Assembly: GCA_045403215.1 (NCBI GenBank)
Contig: JAXIOW010000054.1
Location: 1 to 34,136, forward strand
Length of the DNA: 34,136 nt
Direction of reading: 5' to 3'
Origin: NS-12 sp045403215
Lineage (GTDB): Bacteria > Nitrospirota > Nitrospiria > Nitrospirales > NS-4
In this document: one piece after another, positions 14,946 to 22,834 of the stretch
How the letters are laid out: every line of letters starts with the position of its first letter
Position numbering within the stretch: the first letter of the stretch is position 1
Made by a program: the position numbers and the translations under genes
The notes under the pieces: generated by a model
What the model was told of the DNA's origin: nothing
Seen by the model: the letters and a program-made list of their open reading frames with translations, nothing else
The model's database searches: none

Positions 14946-15401
14946 ATGTTCTCAGGGGAATATTTCTGCAAGCTGGACGAAAAGGGCCGCTTTCTTCTCC
15001 CCTCGGCCGTCCGCGACCTCCTGTGCCCAGACGGGCAAGCCGGGGAAAAAGGCGTCGTCTTCCTGAAGCGGACCGACCCGACGTCGCTCAAGGCCTACCC
15101 CCTGTCCGAGTGGACTAATCTGATGAAGCAGACCAGGGCCAAGCTGGATGAGGAGCAAAGCCGCCTCTTCATGCACTTCGTGGTCTCGGAGACCGCCACG
15201 TCGGAGATCGACAAGGCGGGCCGCATCCTCATTCCCGGCAAGCTGCGCAAGCATATCAACCTGGCCGACGACCAGGAGATCGTCCTGGTGGGTATGTACG
15301 AGCACTTCGAGATCTGGGAGCCCTCGGATTGGCGGCGCTACCTTGCCCAGGCGGAAAACCGCCACGAGGTCACGATGAGCAAGATCATGGATCTGCTGTA
15401 G
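14946..15401 (+). CDS. mraZ: MraZ-like AbrB-fold transcriptional regulator
   Basis: MraZ proteins form ring-shaped oligomers that bind repeats upstream of division/cell-wall genes. This 151-residue protein has the two tandem SpoVT/AbrB-like motifs: FSGEYFCKLDEKGRFLLPSAVR at the N-terminus and SEIDKAGRILIPGKLRKHINL in the second half. FEIWEPSDW follows, as in the family. ATG 14946 has an excellent GAGGAGG just upstream; earlier in-frame starts lie inside the HTH gene. In most bacteria mraZ heads the mraW-ftsL-murE cluster. Here it follows an excisionase-like gene and none of those genes is near, so it may be an orphan paralog. Confidence 0.87.
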   Translation: MFSGEYFCKLDEKGRFLLPSAVRDLLCPDGQAGEKGVVFLKRTDPTSLKAYPLSEWTNLMKQTRAKLDEEQSRLFMHFVVSETATSEIDKAGRILIPGKLRKHINLADDQEIVLVGMYEHFEIWEPSDWRRYLAQAENRHEVTMSKIMDLL

Positions 15402-15410
15402 CCCGGCCCT

Positions 15411-16025
15411 GTGAGGCGCACCCGCTCTTCACCCGCCCGTCCCACCGTCCTCCGCCAGACATCCTTCCGCTCCCCCGGCGGACACGACCCGAGAGGGAAT
15501 GACCGCGAAGCTGTGCAGCACTCGAGCCGGCGGTTGTTGCTGGCCGGCGCGGTGAAACGTGCCCGGCGCCAGACGCTGCCGCCCGTCAACGGTCCCGCCC
15601 CACCCTGGCCGACGCGTCATCCCGTCGCAGACCATCCCGAAAACGGCCTGCGCCTGGTGTTGCCCCTTCCCCCCAGCATCAATCACCAGTACGCCACCGT
15701 GCAGGGACGGCGCGTGCTCTCCTCAGCCGGCCGCCGGTTCAAGGTGTTGGTCGGGCAGGAAGTCCTCTGCGCGCTGGCAAAACGAAAATCCGTCCCTCCG
15801 CACGGTGAGATGCGGGATGGGACTCCCTTGGCGCTCGACCTGCGGTTCTATTTCGAATCGGAACTCCGCCGGGACATTGACGGCGGACTCAAGATCACCC
15901 AGGATGCGGTCTGCGAAGCCCTCGGGATCAACGACAACCGGATCGTCGAGGTGACCCTCCGCAAAGAGCGGGACGCTGCGGCGCCGCGCCTGGAACTGTC
16001 GCTGCGCGCCTCAGCCCTTCCGTAG
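15411..16025 (+). CDS. RusA-like Holliday-junction resolvase, start uncertain
   Basis: RusA enzymes cut four-way DNA junctions and are usually phage-derived. The conserved domain is the last 125 residues or so: LVLPLPPSINHQYA, then the acidic catalytic cluster RRDIDGGLKITQDAVCEALGIND, then a C-terminal strand RLELSL. These match the active-site aspartates of the family (RDLDN and the later D). GTG 15411 gives 204 residues, about 80 more than the usual 120. The extra N-terminal part is Arg/Pro-rich and unlike the family. GTG 15513 or 15552 may be the true start; no clear binding site decides. It lies 9 bases after mraZ. No other phage gene is adjacent. Confidence 0.75.
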   Translation: MRRTRSSPARPTVLRQTSFRSPGGHDPRGNDREAVQHSSRRLLLAGAVKRARRQTLPPVNGPAPPWPTRHPVADHPENGLRLVLPLPPSINHQYATVQGRRVLSSAGRRFKVLVGQEVLCALAKRKSVPPHGEMRDGTPLALDLRFYFESELRRDIDGGLKITQDAVCEALGINDNRIVEVTLRKERDAAAPRLELSLRASALP

Positions 16026-16143
16026 AGAAGCCCTACCGCATGGTTAGCGAGTCACGCGCCGATCCAATTGATTTACAACCGGTTGAATAAGTAGGGAAAC
16101 GCATACAGGCGTAGGACGACCGGAGCGAGCGACGCCGCGTCAT
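16026..16143. other. Non-coding gap between convergent genes
   Basis: This 118-base gap separates the convergent RusA-like and OtsA-like genes. It holds a 10-bp palindrome CAACCGGTTG at 16076-16085 and is more A/T-rich than its flanks. I see no gene and no hairpin followed by a T run. Confidence 0.5.
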
Positions 16144-17610
16144 CTATCCCCGCTGGGGCACAGCAGGCAAACCCATGTCGTGCAGGCACCGGGTGACCCA
16201 CGCATAGACGTCATGCGCCTGGACCTGCGCGCGCAACGCGCGCATCCGGCGAAGCTGCTCGTCAACCGGCATCTCCAGCGCGTACAGCAGCGCGTCAGCC
16301 AGGCCGTCGAGGTCGTAGGGGTTGATGACCAGGGCGTCGGTCAGTTCCTCGGCCGACCCTGTCATCTGGCTGATTAGCAGCACGCCGGTCTCGTCCACAC
16401 GCGAGGCCACGTACTCCTTGGCCACCAAGTTCATCCCGTCATAGACCGAGCTGACTAACGCCAAGTCCGCCATGCGGTAGTACGCGAGCAGGGTGTCCAA
16501 GGGAATGCGCCCTGCTTGGTACTCGATGGGCCGCCAGCCTTCCGTGCCGTGACGGCCGTTGATCTCGGCCACCGTCTGCTTGAGGAGGTCGCCATACTGC
16601 CGGTAGGTTTCGATCTCGGTCCTTGTCGGGATCGCCACCTGGACGAACGTGAAGGCGCCTCGGTACCGGGGGAACTTGGCGAAGAAGAGGTCAAGGGCCC
16701 AGAGGCGCTTCAGCAGTCCCTTGGTATAGTCGAGACGGTCCACGCCGAGACCCACGCGAAGGCCCGGACGCGATGCGAAACTTCGTCGCGCCGCCGCGAT
16801 GCGTCGTTCCACCTCGGGACTCCCCGCACGGCTGCTGAAGGCCTGAAAGTCCATGCTGATCGGACAGGCAGCGAGGCTGGTGACCGCTCCTTTGTGGCGG
16901 ATGGACCGACCATCCGGACCGATCGCAGCCTCGAGAATGTCCCGCGCGCACTCCGCGAAGGCGCGCGCATAGCCCGCAGTCTGGAAGCCGAGGGTATCGG
17001 CAGCCAACAGCCCCTCCAGCAACTCTCTCCGTTCCGGCAGGATACGGAACACCTCGGGGCCGGGCCAGGGCACGTGCCAGAACACAGACACCACCGTCTC
17101 CGGATGCTCCCGCTTGATCAGTGCGGGAAGCAGGGCGAGATGAAAATCATGAATCCAAACCGGACCGGGGCACCGCCGCAGCTCCGCGAGGACCGCCTCC
17201 AGGAACCGCCGGTTCATGACCTGGTATTGCTGCCAATAGGACTTGCGGTAGGCCACGCGGTCCAACGTGATATGACACAAGGGCCACAAGACCTGATTGG
17301 CATACCCGCGATAGGCGCCCTTGACCTCGTCGGGGGACAGCCAGACGCGGCGAAGCCTGTAGGCGGGGCGTTCCGGTGGGACAACGAGGGCGTCGTTGGA
17401 ATCCACGGTCTCGCGGTCGGCGTTCCCACTCCCCCACGCGATCCAGGTTCCTCCACGACGACGGAGTATGGGGTCCAGCGCCGAGGTGAGGCCTCCATCG
17501 GTGCGCTGGCACACCGGGCGGCCCTTGAGCCGCCGGTGCTCGTAGGGCTCCCGATTCGACACGACGATCAGTGGCGATCGGACCGGCAGGGCGTCGTCAC
17601 GCGGCGTCAT
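16144..17610 (-). CDS. otsA: Trehalose-6-phosphate synthase-like GT20 enzyme
   Basis: GT20 enzymes join a nucleotide sugar to glucose-6-phosphate (OtsA) or to glycerol-3-phosphate (GgpS). The 488-residue protein shows LIVVSNREPYEH, GGLTSALDPIL, WIHDFHLALLPALI, WHVPWPGPEVFR, LGFQTAGYARAF, the VDRLDYTKGL phosphate-site block and DGMNLVAKEYVA. I chose ATG 17610, which overlaps the upstream stop as ATGA, over a GTG-type start 15 bases earlier. It is the last gene of the solute operon. No dedicated OtsB phosphatase is present, although the HAD phosphatase at the head of the operon might serve. Trehalose versus glucosylglycerol product cannot be settled by eye. Confidence 0.85.
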   Translation of the reverse strand: MTPRDDALPVRSPLIVVSNREPYEHRRLKGRPVCQRTDGGLTSALDPILRRRGGTWIAWGSGNADRETVDSNDALVVPPERPAYRLRRVWLSPDEVKGAYRGYANQVLWPLCHITLDRVAYRKSYWQQYQVMNRRFLEAVLAELRRCPGPVWIHDFHLALLPALIKREHPETVVSVFWHVPWPGPEVFRILPERRELLEGLLAADTLGFQTAGYARAFAECARDILEAAIGPDGRSIRHKGAVTSLAACPISMDFQAFSSRAGSPEVERRIAAARRSFASRPGLRVGLGVDRLDYTKGLLKRLWALDLFFAKFPRYRGAFTFVQVAIPTRTEIETYRQYGDLLKQTVAEINGRHGTEGWRPIEYQAGRIPLDTLLAYYRMADLALVSSVYDGMNLVAKEYVASRVDETGVLLISQMTGSAEELTDALVINPYDLDGLADALLYALEMPVDEQLRRMRALRAQVQAHDVYAWVTRCLHDMGLPAVPQRG

Positions 17611-18842
17611 CGTGCACCCCGGCAAAGTTGGATGATCAACGCCAAGTACTCCTGCAGGTGCCGGGTGATCAGGAACCGGTGGCGAACGTACTCTTTCGCC
17701 TGCCGACCCATGACAGCCAGCCGATCCGGCTCGTTCAAGAGGCGCTTCGCGTAGAATGCCGCGCCTTCCGGCGAATTCACGGTGTACCCCGTCTCACCCG
17801 GGACGACCTGGACCGTGATACCGCCGGTCGCCCCGCCGATCACCGGCTTGCCTTTCCACAGCGCCTCCGCAACGGTCAGACCGAATCCCTCGCGCGTGGA
17901 CTTCTGAAGAACGACCGTCGCGGCCCGTTGGAGGGCGTTGATCTCGAGGTTCGCGGTCGGCGGCAACAGCAGGAGATGCACGTCCGGGTCTGCCCCCGCC
18001 GCTTCCTGCACCTCCGCCAGCACCTCCACCCCTTCCGGATCATCGGCAGCGGTGCCGCCTGCGAGCACCAGCCGGCAGTCATGGCTCTTCTTGAGCAACC
18101 GGTAGGCCTGGATCACACCGACGGGATCTTTGAATCGGTCGAACCTCGATACCTGCAGGAGGATCGGTTTGTCCCGAGGCACGCCCAACCCTTGGAGAAT
18201 CCGGTCCACCTCCTCTGTCGTGAGCTCACGATTCTTGTCGCTCAGTGGGTCGATCGACGGGTACACCAGAAACTGCGGGATGGGAAGCCGCTGGGCGAAC
18301 TTGGGCAGTGAGAAGACCGCCGCATCGTACCGGGCCACAAACGGGCGGAGAAACCGCCACACGGCGGGCTGGGGAGTCGAGAGATCGATGTGGCACCGCC
18401 AGATCCACTTGGCACCCTGAGGACGGGAGTCAATCAGCGCCGCCGGCTGAGGATCGTGGATCATCGCCACCTCGGCCTCCAGGTTCAGCCGTTTCGCGTT
18501 CTCACGGTTGCACTCAAGATACGCCTCGTACATGTCCGCCGTGATCTGCTGCTTGGTCCCTTGCAGCGCGTTGTGAAAGCTTTTGGTCGTCCTGTAGAAG
18601 ACCTCGGACCCGGCCACCACCTCCCAGCGGGCCTTGACCTCCAACTCCTCAAGCAAGGGCAACAACCTCTGCAGGATCTCGGCCACCCCACCGCCCTGGT
18701 GCGTGGAGTTGACATTGAGCATGCGGATGCCCGCGACCTGCCGCGCCAGTCGCCGCAAAAAATCCACCGTCCCCCGCGGGGCCACCTCCCGGTACTGTTC
18801 CAGGAGGCTTCCCACCGCTTTGCCTTCCAAGACGATGCTCAT
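17607..18842 (-). CDS. treT: TreT-like trehalose synthase, GT4 glycosyltransferase
   Basis: TreT makes trehalose directly from a nucleotide-activated glucose and glucose. The 411-residue protein resembles archaeal and bacterial TreT: RMLNVNSTHQGGGVAEILQRLLPLLEEL at the N-terminal domain, ARWEVVAGSEVFYRTTKSFHNALQG, then the GT4 C-terminal domain. That domain has LLQVSRFDRFKDP and the EX7E-type STREGFGLTVAEALWKGKPVI. I chose ATG 18842, whose ATGA overlaps the preceding stop; a start 33 bases earlier would only lengthen the overlap. With the GT20 gene next to it, the operon seems to carry two separate routes to trehalose or related sugars. Confidence 0.8.
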   Translation of the reverse strand: MSIVLEGKAVGSLLEQYREVAPRGTVDFLRRLARQVAGIRMLNVNSTHQGGGVAEILQRLLPLLEELEVKARWEVVAGSEVFYRTTKSFHNALQGTKQQITADMYEAYLECNRENAKRLNLEAEVAMIHDPQPAALIDSRPQGAKWIWRCHIDLSTPQPAVWRFLRPFVARYDAAVFSLPKFAQRLPIPQFLVYPSIDPLSDKNRELTTEEVDRILQGLGVPRDKPILLQVSRFDRFKDPVGVIQAYRLLKKSHDCRLVLAGGTAADDPEGVEVLAEVQEAAGADPDVHLLLLPPTANLEINALQRAATVVLQKSTREGFGLTVAEALWKGKPVIGGATGGITVQVVPGETGYTVNSPEGAAFYAKRLLNEPDRLAVMGRQAKEYVRHRFLITRHLQEYLALIIQLCRGAR

Positions 18843-19513
18843 CAGGAACTCGGTGCCCCCAGAAGCCGGTCGCACAACCCTACAATTCGCGCCCGCATCC
18901 CTTCCAAGCTCAGCCCAAGGCGTCCAACTTTCTGTACCTGCGCGGCCAAGTCCGGCAGACCCAGTCCGTCCTCAGCGAACAGCCAGTTGGCGAAATCGCC
19001 CGACAGACGTCCCTTCCGCAGCCGCGCCTCGCAGACATGGTTGTAGACCGCCCCGACCTCCACGCCGGCCAGGATGTCGCGGAACTCCCGGAGCGTCCAC
19101 GCCTGCAGACCCAGATCCGCCTCGATCACGTGCGAACGGACAAACTCAAAGGGCTCGCCCGTGATGCACCGCGGAATAGTGCCGAGATGGCTCAGATGGT
19201 CGACGATGATCGTCACGATGCTGACTCGGAGTCGCTCGATGTCATCGAATTCGAACGGGTCGAGAATGCCCAGTCGCTCCCCCAGCACACTGTCCTGATC
19301 GTGCAGCGCGACCCAGGTGGCAAAGTCGTTGGGGTACAACCCCTGGCTGTACGGATGCCTGAGGTAGTAGCTGTGCGTGTGATAGTAGATGCTATCCGCG
19401 GGAGCCTCTTCAATGATCTCCAGCAACCGGGACTCGTCCAGCGCGCGCTTACCCAATATCTCCCGCAGCTCCATGCACGAGACAAACTGGAAGGGTTGTT
19501 GTGCGCGCCTCAC
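18842..19513 (-). CDS. DUF5752-family protein of unknown function
   Basis: The 223-residue soluble protein has no signal or membrane segment. It contains FQFVSCMELREILGKRA, SIYYHTHSYYLRH, NDFATWVALHDQD, LGERLGILDPFEF and a later repeat-like SGDFANWLFAEDGLG. This matches my recollection of DUF5752, often found beside sugar-solute glycosyltransferases; no biochemical function is established. Conserved Tyr, His and Asp residues in YYHTHSYYLRH could be a binding site, which is inference. GTG 19513 overlaps the upstream stop (GTGA), and the stop overlaps the TreT-like start. An ATG at residue 14 would remove the conserved first strand, so I reject it. Confidence 0.7.
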   Translation of the reverse strand: MRRAQQPFQFVSCMELREILGKRALDESRLLEIIEEAPADSIYYHTHSYYLRHPYSQGLYPNDFATWVALHDQDSVLGERLGILDPFEFDDIERLRVSIVTIIVDHLSHLGTIPRCITGEPFEFVRSHVIEADLGLQAWTLREFRDILAGVEVGAVYNHVCEARLRKGRLSGDFANWLFAEDGLGLPDLAAQVQKVGRLGLSLEGMRARIVGLCDRLLGAPSS

Positions 19514-20217
19514 AAGTGCCTCAGATCATCCGGCACCCGCTCGCGCGGCTTGTCGGACAGCATCCGCTCCAAGAACTCTTTGGCGAGATCCTTTGCGCCC
19601 ATACCGAGGGCGATCGCTGCGGCCAGGGCGACGCCTCCCAGGATAATCCCGAAACCCACCGCGACGATGTTCCGGGCGATCCCCAATTGCTCCAGCGCCA
19701 TGGCAAGCGCCACCAGCAGGACACCCCACCTGGCAAGGTGGGCGGCGGTCGCCGCCGCCGGAAAGTTCGCGTTCACGGACGCGATCAGCATCGCCCGCGC
19801 CGCGAAATTGCTAAGGAACATCCCGACGGCCACGATGACGGTGGCGGCGACGAGGTGGGGGATGTAGAGCAGAAAACTTGCGGCAAGCTGGTTGATCACC
19901 GCAACGTCCAGTGCGCCTAATGATGCAACGGCCGTAAGGATCAAAAGCCCCCAATAGAGCACACGGCCGGCAAGGTAACTCGGGGCCGGTTTGAAACCCC
20001 CGCGTACCAAGAAGGCGTTGACGCCGAGCTGCTCGGCGAGGCGATCCACGCCTAGCATTCTCAAAAACCTCTCGACTCCGCGACCCAGCGCCCAAGCCAC
20101 AGGCCAGCCAACCCCGAAGATAATGACCGCGGCCAATAGGTTGGGAAGGAAGTGAAGGATGCGGGTCACGATGATCGTCACTTGTTCCAACAGAATGGTG
20201 TACCAGGATTCTCCCAT
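19510..20217 (-). CDS. Short MscS-like membrane protein, conserved TM-helix repeat
   Basis: The 235-residue integral membrane protein has four or five hydrophobic helices. FLPNLLAAVIIFGVGWPVAW is first and LLYIPHLVAATVIVAVGMFL is the similar third one. The last, VGFGIILGGVALAAAIALGMG, followed by AKDLAKEFLERM, looks like the pore helix of mechanosensitive channels. It ends there: the beta domain and cytoplasmic vestibule of MscS are absent. The start is decided by AGGAGG at 20225-20230. It is 7 bases from ATG 20217 but only 1 base from the ATG at 20223, so I chose 20217. In a solute operon, a role in solute release on osmotic downshift is an attractive inference. Confidence 0.75.
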   Translation of the reverse strand: MGESWYTILLEQVTIIVTRILHFLPNLLAAVIIFGVGWPVAWALGRGVERFLRMLGVDRLAEQLGVNAFLVRGGFKPAPSYLAGRVLYWGLLILTAVASLGALDVAVINQLAASFLLYIPHLVAATVIVAVGMFLSNFAARAMLIASVNANFPAAATAAHLARWGVLLVALAMALEQLGIARNIVAVGFGIILGGVALAAAIALGMGAKDLAKEFLERMLSDKPRERVPDDLRHL

Positions 20218-20219
20218 GG

Positions 20220-21500
20220 TCATGCCTCCTTGGCGGTATCCCAGCGCTCCAAGAGATACGGCTTGAGCTGCTCAAAGACCCTGCCCAGTTGCTCGATGCG
20301 GTCCTCCGCCTCCCTAGTGGTGAGTCCCTGGGTTTCTACGACGAATGACGCGGTCCGGCCCAGGTAGAGCGGGGTCATGGCTTTGATCAGGTGCGCGCGA
20401 TTGAGGACCCGATGGTGGAAGGCACGGGCGCAGTCATAGACGGTTCTGGCCCAGACCTCGTCAGGAATATGGAAGCCGTGGGCCGGCATGCCTTCCGTGG
20501 TGAAGAGGGCCAGGAGGGTCTCCGGAGCGAGCATGAGCTCCCAGACCGGACGGAGATCGGCGAGTCCCTGCCGAAAGCTTGCAATCATGTGGTCCACGTT
20601 CACGTGCACGGGCTCGACACCCACCTCGTACTGAAAACCGAACAACGGGATGGGATGGGAGCCCTGAAGCGGGAACCAGAAGTGTTGATGGGCTTCCATG
20701 CGCGCAAAGATCGCTCCGACCACCTGGGCGAGCATGGCTGACAGGTCAGCGGCCGGGTCCTTGGGGTTATGGATCTTGGCGCCTAGGAAGCTCTGGCACA
20801 CCCGTGCCCCTGAGGCCACGGCCTCGGTGGTCATCCAGATGTCGATCCCGAAGCCAGCGACGTCCGACTCCCACACGTGCTGGTTCAGGTAATGTCCAGC
20901 GAGTTCTCCGGAAAAGCCAAAATCCCCGCCGATCGGTTGCCGGATCTGCACACCGTACAGAGCCCGCGTCAACGGATAGACGATGCTGTTCGTGATCGTT
21001 CCATCGTACTTGTGTCGCAGGTAGTAGGGAGCGACAAAGTCGCAGCCTCCGCTGAGAATCGGTCGGAGGAGCAGATTGATCCATTCGGGGGTAATCGAGC
21101 GGAGGTCCGCGTCCACGACCGCGCAGGCTTTGACACCGAGACGCCGGGCTACCTCAAAGATCGTCCGGAAGGCGCTGCCCTTCCCCGAAACGCCCTTGTA
21201 GGGGGTAATGATCCGGTGCAGGAAGCTCTGTTGATCAGCGATGAACATGACGCCGAGGTCCACACTGGCCTTGGCTACCATGTCAGGGGTGCCATCCGTG
21301 GACCCTCCGTCCGAGTTGACCAGCACGGCGCGTGCATCGGGGAAATATTTGGCCAAGCCGGCGATGACCGCCTTGACCACATGGCCGATCGTGCCCGCAT
21401 TGTTGAAGCTGGGGATGCCTACGAGGATATCGGCCTGCGCGATCTCCCGGATCTGCGTTTCAGTTCGGTCTTCCAAGCTCAACAGCGTCGCTTCTAGCAT
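20220..21500 (-). CDS. GT2-like glycosyltransferase of the solute operon
   Basis: The 426-residue protein has a GT-A fold: ADILVGIPSFNNAGTIGHVV near residue 23, VNSDGGSTDGTP, GVSGKGSAFRTIFEVA, the metal-binding DAD at 130-132, then PIGGDFGFSGEL and GFGIDIWMTTEA. It resembles sugar-nucleotide transferases such as mannosylglycerate and mannosylglucosylglycerate synthases, but I cannot assign donor or acceptor. The start is uncertain. ATG 21500 has an AAGGAG 13 bases upstream; GTG 21530 has a better-spaced AGAAGG; GTG 21548 lies 5 bases after the GpgS stop. The longer reading overlapping GpgS by 120 bases is unlikely. Adjacent to GpgS, it may add a second sugar to glucosylglycerate. Confidence 0.75.
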   Translation of the reverse strand: MLEATLLSLEDRTETQIREIAQADILVGIPSFNNAGTIGHVVKAVIAGLAKYFPDARAVLVNSDGGSTDGTPDMVAKASVDLGVMFIADQQSFLHRIITPYKGVSGKGSAFRTIFEVARRLGVKACAVVDADLRSITPEWINLLLRPILSGGCDFVAPYYLRHKYDGTITNSIVYPLTRALYGVQIRQPIGGDFGFSGELAGHYLNQHVWESDVAGFGIDIWMTTEAVASGARVCQSFLGAKIHNPKDPAADLSAMLAQVVGAIFARMEAHQHFWFPLQGSHPIPLFGFQYEVGVEPVHVNVDHMIASFRQGLADLRPVWELMLAPETLLALFTTEGMPAHGFHIPDEVWARTVYDCARAFHHRVLNRAHLIKAMTPLYLGRTASFVVETQGLTTREAEDRIEQLGRVFEQLKPYLLERWDTAKEA

Positions 21501-21553
21501 GCTCGGCTCGCACTCCTTCAAAGCGGCCACCTCTGCCTTCTTTCGCACTGGTG

Positions 21554-22807
21554 TCAGAGAGTTGAGAGAGGCTGTTTGCGAGGCTTCCGGTTCGGGTCCC
21601 ATGCCTGGTCCGCTTCTACGGCGCGGACCAGGCGATCGAAGACATCGGGAACAGCCGCGGTGACACGGGACCAATTGGAGATCATCGGCACGCCCAACGG
21701 GTCTTCCAGAAAGCTCTCGGATGCCAGTTTGATGCCCTTGAGGAATGCCTCCACCGCCATCCGCTCCTCATGGCGATCGAACCGGAGGCTGTTGATGGAC
21801 GCGTCGTCCTCGTATTTCTTGATGGCCTCTTGCGCGATCTGGAGATAGGTCGCCCGCAGGGTCTTCAGCATGCCGTCGGTGAAGATGACCCCCTCGCTGG
21901 CCAGGTTCCGGAAGAGCGACTTGGAGATATCCACGCACATTTTGTGGAGCCCCGCTTCGGGGTTGTCGGCCGAGAGGTCCTGATGCTTATGTTCGTACCT
22001 GTCCGAGAGGTCGGCCTGACAGACCCGACGCAGAGCGCAGTTTCGGTAGACCTCGGCCAGGACCCCGATTTCCAACCCCCAGTCCCCCGGGATGCGATTG
22101 GTCCAGGCCAGATCCGATACCATGGCAAACTCGCCCGCCAGCGGATAGCGAAAGCCGTCCAGAAAGCTGAGCAAGGGATGGGGACCCACCAAGCGCTGGA
22201 GGGCCCTGATCATCGGGGTGATGAAGAGACGCGTGACGCGGCCGTGCAGGCGGTCGGTGACCCTGGCATAGTAGCCCTTGCAGAAATCGTACCTGAGATT
22301 GGGGTTCGCGATCGGGTAGCAGAGACGGGCCAGGTACTCGCGGTCGTACGTGACGATGTCGCAATCGTGCAGGGCGATGACCTTGCTTCGCCGCGTGGCG
22401 AGGACATAACCGAAGGCGATCCAGCAGGACTGCCCCTTTCCTGGCAGGCCGATATCGATGTCTTGGCTGACCAAGAGGTTGAGCGTTTCCTGGATCCGCG
22501 GCCCTTCGATCCAAATCAGCTGAACGTCCTGGGAGAGAACCTTGAAATACTCCTTGGCACGCCGGAACTCCAGGGCGGAGGCATGGCCCAAAGCGACGAC
22601 GATCTCGTTCAGGTATGGAACTTTCTTGAGGTGCTCAACAATCCCATCGAGCGCCGGTCCCTCCAGCTCAGAATAGAGGCAGGGAAGGACAAGCGCGATG
22701 GGGCAGGCCCGGGCATGTGCAGTCAGTTCTTGTTCCAGCAGTTCCAGATTGGGCCGGCCCAGTCTGTGCAACGTGGCGATCGAGCCGGCTTGATAGAAAT
22801 CGGACAT
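21554..22807 (-). CDS. gpgS: Glucosyl-3-phosphoglycerate synthase, GT81 family
   Basis: GpgS transfers glucose (mannose in some relatives) to 3-phosphoglycerate, the first step to glucosylglycerate. The 417-residue protein matches the family throughout: ITTLHRLGRPNLE-like IATLHRLGRPNLE, PIALVLPCLYSELEGPAL, PGKGQSCWIAFGYVLA, and the metal-binding HDCDIVTYDREYL. FCKGYYARVTDRL, YPLAGEFAM, DWGLEIGVLAEVYRNC and YEHKHQ follow. ATG 22807 has GAGAGGT 6-7 bases upstream. It follows the phosphatase gene by 27 bases. Donor specificity (GDP-, ADP- or UDP-glucose, or GDP-mannose) is not visible in the sequence. Confidence 0.9.
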   Translation of the reverse strand: MSDFYQAGSIATLHRLGRPNLELLEQELTAHARACPIALVLPCLYSELEGPALDGIVEHLKKVPYLNEIVVALGHASALEFRRAKEYFKVLSQDVQLIWIEGPRIQETLNLLVSQDIDIGLPGKGQSCWIAFGYVLATRRSKVIALHDCDIVTYDREYLARLCYPIANPNLRYDFCKGYYARVTDRLHGRVTRLFITPMIRALQRLVGPHPLLSFLDGFRYPLAGEFAMVSDLAWTNRIPGDWGLEIGVLAEVYRNCALRRVCQADLSDRYEHKHQDLSADNPEAGLHKMCVDISKSLFRNLASEGVIFTDGMLKTLRATYLQIAQEAIKKYEDDASINSLRFDRHEERMAVEAFLKGIKLASESFLEDPLGVPMISNWSRVTAAVPDVFDRLVRAVEADQAWDPNRKPRKQPLSTL

Positions 22808-22834
22808 ATCGCACCTCTCAGCGGGTGAGGCGGG

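Noticed and set aside
14728..16025. Prophage or integrative element suggested by excisionase-like and RusA-like genes
   Set aside because: No integrase, attachment-site repeats or phage structural genes are present, and flanks are ordinary chromosomal genes.
21501..21674. Upstream extension of the GT2 gene overlapping gpgS by 120 bases
   Set aside because: The extra residues are Arg/Pro-rich and unlike GT2 N-termini; such a long overlap is out of keeping with the operon.
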